From an uncultured Flavobacteriales bacterium (GTDB taxonomy: Bacteria; Bacteroidota; Bacteroidia; Flavobacteriales; Vicingaceae), in assembly GCA_946886085.1 (NCBI GenBank), contig CAMPHX010000001.1, positions 1 through 22,255 on the forward strand: a stretch of 22,255 nt of DNA, given 5' to 3'. The position numbers and the translations under genes were made by a program. The notes under the pieces were generated by a model, which worked only from the letters and a program-made list of their open reading frames with translations, was not told the DNA's origin and made no database searches. Below, one piece after another: positions 7,383 to 17,700 of the stretch; within the stretch, counting starts at the first letter, position 1; every line of letters starts with the position of its first letter.

Positions 7383-10300
7383 TAGAAAGAAGAAATGGAA
7401 CCATTAGAAATAAAAGATTAAACCAGGATCTTTTAGACAATTCCTTTCAAATTGATCAACGATCATTTTGGGACATAATGGGTTACATATCTTCGTATTT
7501 GCAAAAAATTAATTATTACGACCTCCATAATCAGCCGAGTAGAGATTGGGTAGCTATGATAGAAGGAGATCCTATTATTTATATGGTGTTAATAATTAAT
7601 CAACCATTAACCGATTTAAACCAAATGGCTCAGAGTGTAAATGAGACCAAGGTTTGTAGCGTTGATAATTTAGAGATGGCAACCAATTTATTGAATTGGT
7701 ATGATAAGATTAACGAATGGTATAAAAATCTTCTTAACCAAGGAGAACATCGATTAGCAAACAAGATAAAGAATGTATTATCCGATGTATTAGATAACCC
7801 TAAAAATAACCTGTTATTATTTCAACAAAAGTTAATTAGAGAACAACAAAAAACCGAATCGACACCAAAGGTGCATTTGTTAAAATCAATTCCTCCACCA
7901 CCCAAACCTACGGGAGATGTTGATTTGGATAAAATGATCCATACCTTCCAAAAGGTAATTATGCACATTCAAAACTTTACCAAAGACTATTTAGAACAGA
8001 ATATTTTAACAGCCAATAACCACATGCCTAATAATGCAATGTACATTGCATTTTCATTACTATTAAAGCGAGTACAAGGTGATATAAATTCGCTCTCAAA
8101 AAGGCATTTAGATTTTTATTACCAGGACATTCTTCAACAGAAAAAAAATAAAGGGTTACCTACCAAAACCACTGTTAGCTTTGATTTATTACCCGCAGTT
8201 CAATACTCATTAATAGAAAAAGGAGCTCAACTTACAGCCGGAAAATTATTTGGCAGTAAAACCGATGTGCTTTTTCAAACAGAAAAACCCATTGTGGCTT
8301 ACCAAATGGAGTTGGTAGAACTGCAAACATTAACATTTAATTCCAATCCCTATATTCGGGTAGGAACAGACCAACCCTTAGTTTCATCCATATCCAAAAA
8401 TGATTTAATTATTAAGGGTAAAGAAGTCGCTCCTCAGGATGAATGGTTTGTATTTGGAGCCAATAAACAAACACTTCAAAATACCCAAATTAATGAAGGG
8501 AAAGTCGCCAACTTAGGATTTATAATAGGCTCTTCTGTACTTTTTTTAAGTGAAGGAAAAAGAACAATAGATATTCAGGTAAACATGGAACCTGTTTCAG
8601 CTCAAAATACATTTTGGAACCTCTTAAATCAGATCAAAACCAATAGAAAAATTGGAATGGACACCGTTTTTTCAGCTGTTTTTGATCAAAGCCTTAAAAT
8701 TTCATATACCACCAAAAAAGGATGGGTCAACTTTAATGAGTATGCCATTGAATATAATGAAGCAGCTAATTATTTTACCATTCAGTTGGTACTGGAGAAT
8801 TTTGATCCTGCCTTAGAGCCAAGTGCTGAAATAGAACAACCATTAAAATGGCCTTCCATAAAAGTAGAGCTCAACGAATTTGCACCCACTTATCTTTATT
8901 CTTTTTGGAAAGGATTAGCCATTAATACCATTGATATTGATGTAGATGTTCAGCGGATACGAAACCTTTCATTGTATAACAATATTGGTAAAATGACTTT
9001 AGGAAAGGCATTTGATTTATTTGGACCTGTTCCAACCTTAGGCTCTTTTTTAATGATTGGTAAGAGCGAATTTTTTAAAAAACAACTAACAGCAATGTCT
9101 ATTCATTTAGATTGGGATTCCGTTCCTAATGATTTTGGAGGATTTGATACCTATTATGATGCTTATCCAGAAGAGATTACCAATGATTCATTCAATGTTC
9201 AACTAACAGCACTTTCCAATAATTATTGGTTACCAACCGATCTTAAATTTGCACCTACATTTAATTTATTTGCTACCCATAACAGTATTACACCAGAAGG
9301 TTATCAAAGCGTTCAATTAAACCCTTCAACTGACATTGAATTAACTCAGTTTAGTGAATTGGGAACCACTCAGGATTTTAATTTACAAGATCCATTAAAA
9401 TATGAAGTGACCTCTCAAAGTGGATTTATTAAACTCACGTTAACAAGCCCTAATTTTGGTTTTGGAAGTGATTTGTATCAGAAAGAATACATAGAAGTAG
9501 CCACTTATAATGCTAAAAATAAAACTCAACTTCCTTATCCCAACAAACCATTTATTCCAAAAATAAAAGATCTGTCGGTTGATTATAAAGCATCTGACAC
9601 CTTAGTTTTTAATGAAGAATTATCAAAAACAACCATTTCGTTAGAAGCTGCACCGGAGTTTATGCACATTACACCATTTGGTATAGAAGAGATCATTAAC
9701 AATCAGAATGTAAGCGAGCACACTTTGGTGTGCGATTACGAGCAAGAAGGATATTTGTTTATAGGATTAAAAGGAGTAAAAAGCAATACCACAGTAGCTA
9801 TCTTTTTTCATTTTTTACAATCCAGTACCGGAATAAATATTGACAAAGATGCATTGACCTGGGAGTATTTTCAGGTAAACAGATGGGTAAAGTTTGAAGA
9901 AGGCAATATTATTTTAGATAAAACCAATGGATTTATAAAATCAGGAATTATAGAATTTCTGTTGCCAAAAGTAGAAGGCATTGGAGAAAAAGGAAATCAA
10001 CAACTGTATTGGATACGAATATCTACCCCAAAAAATACCGCCTACTATCCTAAAATAAAAGGCATTTATTTAAACGCTGTAGAAGCAACTTGTATAAGTG
10101 ATGATGGTTTGGTAATGGGCAAAGAAGTACCCGCAGAAAGTATTACAAAATTGGTGGGAAAATTTCCCGACATTAAAAAAGTGAACCAGCCTGTAAATTC
10201 ATCAGGAGGCGTATTGCAAGAAGCAGAAGATCAGTTTTATACAGGAATAAGCGAAAGATTAAGACACAAAGGAAGAGCATTGTCGATTTGGGATCATGAA

Positions 10301-11059
10301 CATTTAGTTCTCAGCAATTTTAACGATGTAAAAGTGGTAAAATGTACCAATTTGGACGAAACATTTAACCCTTTACCGGGCAAAGTAAAAATAATTGTGT
10401 TAAGTGCAAATTGGACCAATGATGAACGCCATTACTTTGATGTAGATCGACTTCAGCAAATGAAAACTTTCTTAAAAAAACTATCTACACCCTTTGTTGA
10501 TATTGAAGTAGTGAATCCGACAGTAGAATATTTATTGGCCAACTGTGTAGTAGAATTTAAACCAGAAGACAATGGCGGTTATTACCTGAACTTGTTGAAT
10601 GAAAATATTTCAGATTTTTTATCACCCATGTCCAGTATTGATAATGGATTGGGAGGAATAGGAGGTAGTGTGGTGCCAACCATGTTGGTCAGCTTTTTAG
10701 AAAACCTTCCCTACGTTCAAAACATAAAAAAACTAACCATAGAGCACATTGTAAGAGAAGGCATTAATAATTACTCTTTGGGAGTGTATAAAGATGGAGA
10801 AGAAATTAAAACCACCAAACCGTGGTCTATATTATCACCCGTAAAAGAGCATCACATTGTAAGCGTCATCAATAAAAATCAAAACTACGACTTGTTAGAC
10901 GTAGGAGTGGGTAATATGGAAATAGGATTGGATCTTATTTTGGGAGATAATAATAACGATAATGCTACTGTAGTTCAATCATTAATAAAAGCTACTCATC
11001 CGGAAGACAAGATAACAGAGGTTAGCAATGATGCGATTTTAGTATTTAAAAATAAATAA
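7379..11059 (+). CDS. Baseplate wedge protein, Afp11/Pvc11-like (gp6/J-related)
   Basis: 1226-aa baseplate protein. The N-terminal part (about 1-210) is helical with a Pro-rich linker (SIPPPPKPTGDVDLD). A long beta-rich middle follows. The C-terminal third holds the family signature SERLRHKGRALSIWDHEHLV (from residue 958), then VVKCTNLDETFNPLPGKVKI and a strand-helix region resembling gp6/J-like wedge cores. With gp25 and the Afp12-like protein it builds the ring that holds the spike and triggers sheath contraction. The start overlaps the gp25 stop (ATGA). It ends eight bases before the fibre-like gene. It is large for the family but without an obviously foreign domain. Confidence 0.92.
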   Translation: MIERRNGTIRNKRLNQDLLDNSFQIDQRSFWDIMGYISSYLQKINYYDLHNQPSRDWVAMIEGDPIIYMVLIINQPLTDLNQMAQSVNETKVCSVDNLEMATNLLNWYDKINEWYKNLLNQGEHRLANKIKNVLSDVLDNPKNNLLLFQQKLIREQQKTESTPKVHLLKSIPPPPKPTGDVDLDKMIHTFQKVIMHIQNFTKDYLEQNILTANNHMPNNAMYIAFSLLLKRVQGDINSLSKRHLDFYYQDILQQKKNKGLPTKTTVSFDLLPAVQYSLIEKGAQLTAGKLFGSKTDVLFQTEKPIVAYQMELVELQTLTFNSNPYIRVGTDQPLVSSISKNDLIIKGKEVAPQDEWFVFGANKQTLQNTQINEGKVANLGFIIGSSVLFLSEGKRTIDIQVNMEPVSAQNTFWNLLNQIKTNRKIGMDTVFSAVFDQSLKISYTTKKGWVNFNEYAIEYNEAANYFTIQLVLENFDPALEPSAEIEQPLKWPSIKVELNEFAPTYLYSFWKGLAINTIDIDVDVQRIRNLSLYNNIGKMTLGKAFDLFGPVPTLGSFLMIGKSEFFKKQLTAMSIHLDWDSVPNDFGGFDTYYDAYPEEITNDSFNVQLTALSNNYWLPTDLKFAPTFNLFATHNSITPEGYQSVQLNPSTDIELTQFSELGTTQDFNLQDPLKYEVTSQSGFIKLTLTSPNFGFGSDLYQKEYIEVATYNAKNKTQLPYPNKPFIPKIKDLSVDYKASDTLVFNEELSKTTISLEAAPEFMHITPFGIEEIINNQNVSEHTLVCDYEQEGYLFIGLKGVKSNTTVAIFFHFLQSSTGINIDKDALTWEYFQVNRWVKFEEGNIILDKTNGFIKSGIIEFLLPKVEGIGEKGNQQLYWIRISTPKNTAYYPKIKGIYLNAVEATCISDDGLVMGKEVPAESITKLVGKFPDIKKVNQPVNSSGGVLQEAEDQFYTGISERLRHKGRALSIWDHEHLVLSNFNDVKVVKCTNLDETFNPLPGKVKIIVLSANWTNDERHYFDVDRLQQMKTFLKKLSTPFVDIEVVNPTVEYLLANCVVEFKPEDNGGYYLNLLNENISDFLSPMSSIDNGLGGIGGSVVPTMLVSFLENLPYVQNIKKLTIEHIVREGINNYSLGVYKDGEEIKTTKPWSILSPVKEHHIVSVINKNQNYDLLDVGVGNMEIGLDLILGDNNNDNATVVQSLIKATHPEDKITEVSNDAILVFKNK

Positions 11060-11067
11060 TTGAAAAC

Positions 11068-11826
11068 ATGGGAGAAAAACCACTTAATAGAGACAGCTTA
11101 AAATCCGTTTTCAGTAATGGAAGCAGGCCGAATGAGAATAATTTCGGAAGTCTTATTGATTCGATGGTAAATAAAGTAGATGATGGAATTTCTAAAAATT
11201 TAAAAGATGGATTAATCCTCTCTCCCGAAGGAGAAGAATCAGACCGTTTAGTCAGTTTTTATGAAAAAATACAAGACGATTTGCCTCAGTGGGGAATAGA
11301 ATTGGTGCAGGAAGGACAACAAGGCTTGGGAATTACAGAACCCATTACCGCTACCGAAACCAAAACCAGGTTGTTTTTTGAAAAAGGAGGAAACATAGGT
11401 GTAAATACCTCTCAACCTCAAACCACATTTGAGGTAAATGGAATATTAGGAACCAATAGTAGAGTAGGAACATATAAAATTTCAACCATCCCTGCAGATG
11501 GAGCTTGGCACGATGTAATTACAGAACTAAACGGATGTTGTGCTTTTGAAATAATGGCTCAGGTAGGCAAAGAAAAAACAGGAAAGTATGCACTGTTGCA
11601 TGCTCACGCATTGAGCACATTTGGCAAATCGAGAAATAAAATTAAAACCACACAAGCACATTATGGCTGGTGGTGGAATAAATTGGCGTTAAGATGGACA
11701 GGTACCACTTACAATTATTCGCTACAGTTAAAAACCAGATCCAATTATGGAGCCGATCAGGAAGTTAAATTTTACATCACCAAACTTTGGGATAATGAAA
11801 TAATGGGACTTTTTAACCAACAATAA
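11068..11826 (+). CDS. Fibre-like baseplate-associated protein, candidate receptor-binding or foot protein
   Basis: 252-aa protein lying between the two large wedge genes. N-terminal residues about 5-45 (NRDSLKSVFSNGSRPNENNF, then LIDSMVNKVDDG) look like a particle-attachment segment common to Bacteroidota fibre-like proteins. Residues about 101-126 (RLFFEKGGNIGVNTSQPQTT, then FEVNG) match the GN(I/V)G(I/V)xTxxPxxxxxVxG stem motif of phage and bacterial fibres. Residues about 138-245 form a beta-rich, Trp-rich head (ADGAWHDVITELNGCCAFEI, AHYGWWWNKLALRWTG, SNYGADQEVKFYITKLW). No typical long Afp13 fibre is present in the window, so this may be the fibre or target-contact part; that is inference. 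Alternatively it could form part of a baseplate shell. No signal peptide is seen. Confidence 0.8.
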   Translation: MGEKPLNRDSLKSVFSNGSRPNENNFGSLIDSMVNKVDDGISKNLKDGLILSPEGEESDRLVSFYEKIQDDLPQWGIELVQEGQQGLGITEPITATETKTRLFFEKGGNIGVNTSQPQTTFEVNGILGTNSRVGTYKISTIPADGAWHDVITELNGCCAFEIMAQVGKEKTGKYALLHAHALSTFGKSRNKIKTTQAHYGWWWNKLALRWTGTTYNYSLQLKTRSNYGADQEVKFYITKLWDNEIMGLFNQQ

Positions 11827-11831
11827 GTAAA

Positions 11832-14750
11832 ATGTCGGAAGCAATCAATAAAGGATACATCACTAAAAAAGCCAAAGGTTCGGGAGAATACGAAGACCTT
11901 TATTTAGAAGGAATTGAATTGCTTCAAAAGCTTTCGAGTGCTCACTGGACAGATTATAACGAACACGATCCGGGAGTAACCATTTTGGAAAACATTGTGT
12001 ACACCATGACCAATCTTTCCTACAAAGCAAACTTGCCGATTAAAGATATATTGGCAGAGTCTAAAGGCGACCAACTTGAATCAGGAGACAATGGATTTTT
12101 TATACCCTCCGATATTTTAACCACCAATCCCGTTACTATAGAAGATTTTAGAAAAATTTTTATTGATGACATTACCAATGTAAAGAACGTTTGGTTACAA
12201 CCACAAATACAACAAAGTGATGATTATTCAGAACATCAACATCAAAAAAACTTAAAAGGGTTGTACCATATTTTCGTTGAAATGTATGATTACGCAACCG
12301 ATCCTGTTACCCTTCAGGAAGAAGAAAATCGCATTATTGGAGAAGTAAGAGAACTGTATCATGCACATAGAAATTTATGTGAAGATTTGTACGATGTTAC
12401 CATTTTAAAACCCTTTCAGTTACACATGAAACTGAAATTGACTTTAGGCGATTTTACAAGTGGAGAAGAAGTATTTGCCCAAATATTTTTTAAAGTAAAC
12501 GATTACCTTACCCACGAAGTTCGTTTTTATTCGTTGTGGGAACTGCAAAATAAAAATGAGGATATCAATACCATTTTTAACGGACCCTTATTAGAAAATG
12601 GATTTATATCCGACAGCGAATTAAAAGACCAATTAAATGTGATTGTTCCATCAGACATTGTTAAGATTATAGCAAAAGTAGAAGGAGTAATTAGTGTCGA
12701 TTTTTTTGAACTATCGTATGAAGATGATCCCACCAATAATAAGAGTCGTACTGTTATTACAGAAGATAGCATTCCTATTCCGGCAAACTCTTCACCTATT
12801 TTATTATTTCCTGAAGTAAGCAGTCATTTGGTGTTGGAGCACGATGGGGTAAAATTCTTTCCCGACCTTTCAGAAGTACAAAAACAACTCTCTTATATTC
12901 AGGCAATGAACTATGGAAGTTTTAAATCCGTAGCACAATCATACAATACCATAGAGATACCAGAAGGACAGCCATTAGGATTGTCTTCTTATTATTCCAT
13001 TAGAGAACAATTTCCATTAAATTATGGAATAGGAGAGTTTGGATTACCTACCGGACTTCCTGAAAGCAGGTATGCACAAGCCAATCAATTAAAAGGCTAT
13101 TTAATGCCTTTCGATCAGTTAATGGCTAATTTTTTGGCTCAAATTGCCAATATTTATCAAATATATGATACCAACGAAAAAGACATCCATTCTTATTTCT
13201 ATCAGGAATTAGAAGATATGCCCGAATTGGTTCATTTGATAAAATCCCACGAAAAAGAAAGCAATGAAGATGCACTAACTAACTGGAAAAACACGCTAAA
13301 GCAGTTAAATACAGATATTGATACTTCAGCTCTTGAACGCTTAAATAAAGTGGCAGACCATATACTGGCAAGATTTGGAGAGCAATTTCCTATCTATTCC
13401 CTAAAAAAGATTCATATTAATTGCTACGGAAAAAAATTAACCACCCAAAAATTTGAAGATGACCTGTTAGGATGGAAAAAAACTTTAATTTCTAATTACG
13501 GGCAGTTAAGTTATAACAGAGCAAAAGCTTATGACTATACTCAACAATTAACCATAAAAGATGATGTTGAGGCAGAAGATGTAAGAAACAGTATTACCCC
13601 CGGCATTGTTCAAAAAACAGCCATTTTAATGGGGATTAAAAATTATAAAACTCGTTTTTTATCCAAAGTAGTAGCCGATTCTGGAATCAAAATATATCAG
13701 AAAAAAGAAGGGATGGAAATCATTAGTGAAAGGTTGGAAGTTGTTTATTCAAAAGCAGACATTGAGGTAACTACCATAGATGATATTGTTATTATTGATG
13801 AAACAGTCGAAAACCTCAGAGATTCTTTTTATTACTTAGGAAATTCAGGTCATATTTTAAAAGAAGTACTCAAAAATGGAGTTCAGGTAGAAAATTACCA
13901 AATTAAACAAACGACCAATGATAAAAAGAATGCCTTTTATGTGTTGTTTAAAGGCGAAAAACAATCCAGTGTAGTTCATATTTCCGATTCAGAAGAAGAA
14001 GCCAAACAAGCCATTGATTACTCCATTAATTTTCTGGTAGATTTAAATCAAAAAAGTGAAGGACTTTATTTGATTGAGCACTTATTATTAGCACCTCCGT
14101 ATCACGGAAACTATTTTGGATTTTCTATTTCGGTTCCTTTAGCAGACGGAAAACAAGTGGAATTTAATCAGGTAAAATTACAATCTAACGGAGATAGAAA
14201 TACGTGTGTAAATACCATAATCAATAATTTAATAGGAGCAGGTACTTTACAATTGCGGGTAATTGGTAAAGAAGATCATTACATGATTCAGATACTCACC
14301 AAAGCAGGAGAGCAACTGGCCGAAACCACTAATACTTATAGTGAGAAACAAGCCGCACAAGATGAAGCTGATAATATCGTAAAACAACTCTATACATTTG
14401 AGCCCGGTCAGTTTAAAAATTCAGTCAATTATTTTGCCCATTATGGAGAGAATAAAGTAGATGAAACATTTTTCTCATTTCAAATGAGCATTGTAATGCC
14501 TTCATGGCCGGTACGATTTCAGGACGATAATTTCAGAACCAAGTTAGAGAATATTATCTATGAACAAGCACCGATACACATTGCTTTTCAATCGTATTGG
14601 TTGGATTTGATGGCGATGGCAGAATTTGAGAAAAGTTACTACAAATGGTTGGGATTAGTTTCAAATAATAAGCATGAAGAAGAGCAAATGAATCATGCTT
14701 ACGAAATCATCACCAAAATTCAACAACATTATCACCAAAAAAACAATTGA
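11832..14750 (+). CDS. Baseplate wedge protein, Afp12/Pvc12-like
   Basis: 972-aa baseplate protein. The N-terminal signature WTDYNEHDPGVTILENIVYT (from residue 40) is the hallmark of the Afp12 class and related J-like wedge proteins. A central motif SRYAQANQLKGYLMPFDQLM (from residue 412) with ANFLAQIANIY is also characteristic. The C-terminal region contains VDLNQKSEGLYLIEHLLLAP and, near the end, a conserved MPSWPVRFQDDNFRTKLENI block. In AFP/PVC this protein pairs with Afp11 to build the wedge and its outward arms. It starts five bases after the fibre-like gene, and its stop codon overlaps the TTG start of the tape-measure gene by four bases. Confidence 0.92.
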   Translation: MSEAINKGYITKKAKGSGEYEDLYLEGIELLQKLSSAHWTDYNEHDPGVTILENIVYTMTNLSYKANLPIKDILAESKGDQLESGDNGFFIPSDILTTNPVTIEDFRKIFIDDITNVKNVWLQPQIQQSDDYSEHQHQKNLKGLYHIFVEMYDYATDPVTLQEEENRIIGEVRELYHAHRNLCEDLYDVTILKPFQLHMKLKLTLGDFTSGEEVFAQIFFKVNDYLTHEVRFYSLWELQNKNEDINTIFNGPLLENGFISDSELKDQLNVIVPSDIVKIIAKVEGVISVDFFELSYEDDPTNNKSRTVITEDSIPIPANSSPILLFPEVSSHLVLEHDGVKFFPDLSEVQKQLSYIQAMNYGSFKSVAQSYNTIEIPEGQPLGLSSYYSIREQFPLNYGIGEFGLPTGLPESRYAQANQLKGYLMPFDQLMANFLAQIANIYQIYDTNEKDIHSYFYQELEDMPELVHLIKSHEKESNEDALTNWKNTLKQLNTDIDTSALERLNKVADHILARFGEQFPIYSLKKIHINCYGKKLTTQKFEDDLLGWKKTLISNYGQLSYNRAKAYDYTQQLTIKDDVEAEDVRNSITPGIVQKTAILMGIKNYKTRFLSKVVADSGIKIYQKKEGMEIISERLEVVYSKADIEVTTIDDIVIIDETVENLRDSFYYLGNSGHILKEVLKNGVQVENYQIKQTTNDKKNAFYVLFKGEKQSSVVHISDSEEEAKQAIDYSINFLVDLNQKSEGLYLIEHLLLAPPYHGNYFGFSISVPLADGKQVEFNQVKLQSNGDRNTCVNTIINNLIGAGTLQLRVIGKEDHYMIQILTKAGEQLAETTNTYSEKQAAQDEADNIVKQLYTFEPGQFKNSVNYFAHYGENKVDETFFSFQMSIVMPSWPVRFQDDNFRTKLENIIYEQAPIHIAFQSYWLDLMAMAEFEKSYYKWLGLVSNNKHEEEQMNHAYEIITKIQQHYHQKNN

Positions 14751-17700
14751 CCGATAAAATAGAACATATCATCAAAGCACAGCAATATCATATTGTACTT
14801 GACAAAGAAGAAGAAGCACATCAAGTACAATCTCAAATTAGTGTATTGCAAGAATCCCGAATCAATAGTTTGTTGGAGACGATTTTAAATAGATTTTCTA
14901 ATGAAGACAACATTTATCAGTTTGATAGCATAGAGTTGGATTTAGGAGTAATTAGAAAAGCCAATTATGAAAATGAGTTGGTTTATCGCTTAGAAGAAGA
15001 ATTGACCAAATATTTTAATGCAAATATTACCGACAACGGCACACTAAGAAGTGGGAAAGTAATTGTATTGAATGATCGTAAATTAGAACAGTTTGAACAC
15101 TTTATATTAAATGGACATCTCAACTGGGAATCATCAGCAGCTAAAGCTCCATCAACACTTTTAAAGGAATTGATGGTAGAGAACAGAATAGGTTTAGTGA
15201 ACTTGTTGAATGAACATGGAAAAAAAGAACCCGTTCGTAAAAGGTTAATTTATCAGTTCAATGAAGAGCCGCTGGAAAGTATTGTAGCAGCAGTAGCAAA
15301 AACAGAAAGTATCTACATTATTTCTTATAAAAGAAATATGCTGAAACATCAGCAACAACATCACTTTATAGATACAGCATACACCACCTTTAGAAATGCT
15401 GTATGGGAAGTTATTTTGGCTTATTTATTTGTTGAATCGAACAGTTATTACAACAAGAAAAGTTTTTTACAATACTTGATTAAGAAAATTGCCGAGAAAT
15501 ATAACCTTACTTATGAGTTATTGTTGAATGCTCTTTTGGAGGGAGTTGCCTCAGAACAAAAAGCCTCCAATGAGCTAGAGTTTAAAAAAATAATTATTGA
15601 ACTAAAAACAGAACATCAACAACAAGAAAGCAAATCAGCAAAGTCAACCACTAAAAAAATAGCGGTTAAAGAATGGATAAACCAAGTTGAGCATTATTTG
15701 AAATTTGGATCCTTTCATTCCAACTTTCAATATACCTCAAAAACAGCATTTAACCATCAATTTGAATGGATACTTCTCACTAAAGATTCAATTTTGGTTC
15801 ATCATATTACCAATTGGCTCAACAATTCTTCAATAAGCGATCGACTATTGACAATCCTTAATGACAGGGTATTGAATCAACTCATAAAAAATGTTTCCAT
15901 TCCTTTTATAACCGAAAGCATCGATTTTTTTGAACACATTCAGAAAAACAGAAGCATACTTTCATCTTCATCGAGTGCCTTATGGAATGAAATAGAAGTA
16001 AAAAAAGCCCGACTCATCATCGGCTCATTTGTAAGTGAACAATACTTGGGAAAAGAGGTTTTACCCGATTTACTAAAAAATTTAAAATACGAATTAGATG
16101 CAAAACAAGCTGTTCTTTTTCAGTTACTTACAGAAGTTCAGGAAAAGCTTCCCGCAAAATATTATCAGGCAATAGAGAAATTTTTGGTTACTTTTTCTAC
16201 CGTTCATCCCGAAAAAAAGCAGCCCATAGCAGATAAAAAAATAGTAGAAAATATTACCCAAACCATTCGTGATTTTACCAATAACAATGAAGTAGAATTG
16301 TGGCATTATTGGATCAATCAAGAGTTGCCAAAATGGATGGTAATAACAGGTTTAAAAAAGCATGCACTATTAATCCTGCTAAAAGGTCAGTTAATCAAAC
16401 AAGTAGCACAGCCTCAGATCATCACTTTTATAGAGCAGCTGGAAATAAGAGCTTTTCAACAAAATACAGCTTCTGCAGATTCATATCCACCACAAGGTGA
16501 ACTCACTGAAAAGGACTTCTTTTTAAACAAGAAGTTGGAGGCTAAAAATATAGTGATCAGCCCATTAATTTTAGAATTACTGGAAAAGAACATTTCAGCA
16601 ATAGTGAGTCAAAAGAAACTATTTTCGGAGTGGAGCAAAGAAGTGGTTGAGCTATTTCAGCAAATCAGTAAAAAATACAACATTCCGTTTACCACCATTT
16701 TTGAATTGGTGGTTCAACAGTTAAAGCAAGCTACCGAAAAAAAACGATTGTATCAGCAATTGATTTATTTACAATCATCTACCGTTTTTACAGCTCTTAC
16801 CCAAAAAGTGGCAACAAAAGAAAAAGAACAACATCAACACAGTAAAGTTTATTATGTGTTGGAAAAAGGATTATTACCGTGGTGGGCAGCGGCTTATTCT
16901 TGGGATGAATTTAACCTTGATTTTACTCAATTATGGAATTCTTCCACAGGTAAAAAAGAGTTAATTCAATTGCTTCATAAAACAGCAGGAAAGATTTCGT
17001 TACCAACCATATTGAATAAAATTAATTTAGAGGAGGTGTGGAAAGAACTGGACAGATCATCCCATAAAATATATACTGTTTTAATGGTAAAGATTCACGA
17101 GCTGTTTAAACAGCAAATGTTACCAGCAGGAATTATTACGCTTCAGGAATATCATCAGTTTAATGAACAAGCCTTTAAAATTTTAGCACAACAACAAGCC
17201 TCAGCAAAAACAGGTGAGCTGCTTTTTAACTTTATTAAACAATGGATATCATCCGTTAACGAAGCAGAACAGACCACTATTAAGAACCTGTTCATTCGCA
17301 TTATGCAACAAATAGGAAGAACAGCAACACAGGTTGATTTAAAAAATGAAATCCAAAAATGGGAGAAGGAGCTTGCCAACATTTCTGAAAACAAAAAAAC
17401 AAGTACCACATTGCCCATTGCTAATTCTGTTCAGGAGTTTTTAGCCAACCATGCCCTTGCTGAACAATGGGAAAGTTTATCCTTATTAGGACAGCTAGAA
17501 AAAATGAGGCAAACAGCCGCTGTGGAGTGGAAAAATATACTACATCAAACTACATTACGAGAAAGTTTAGTGGAAGAGTTGGACGAACAAGCGTTTTTAA
17601 AACTGATTCACCTTAATTTAAATACCAATCAACAGCAGTTTTTAGTAGAATCGATGTCAGTAATAGAATGTAGCATTCCTTTTATTTCGTCACGAGAGTT

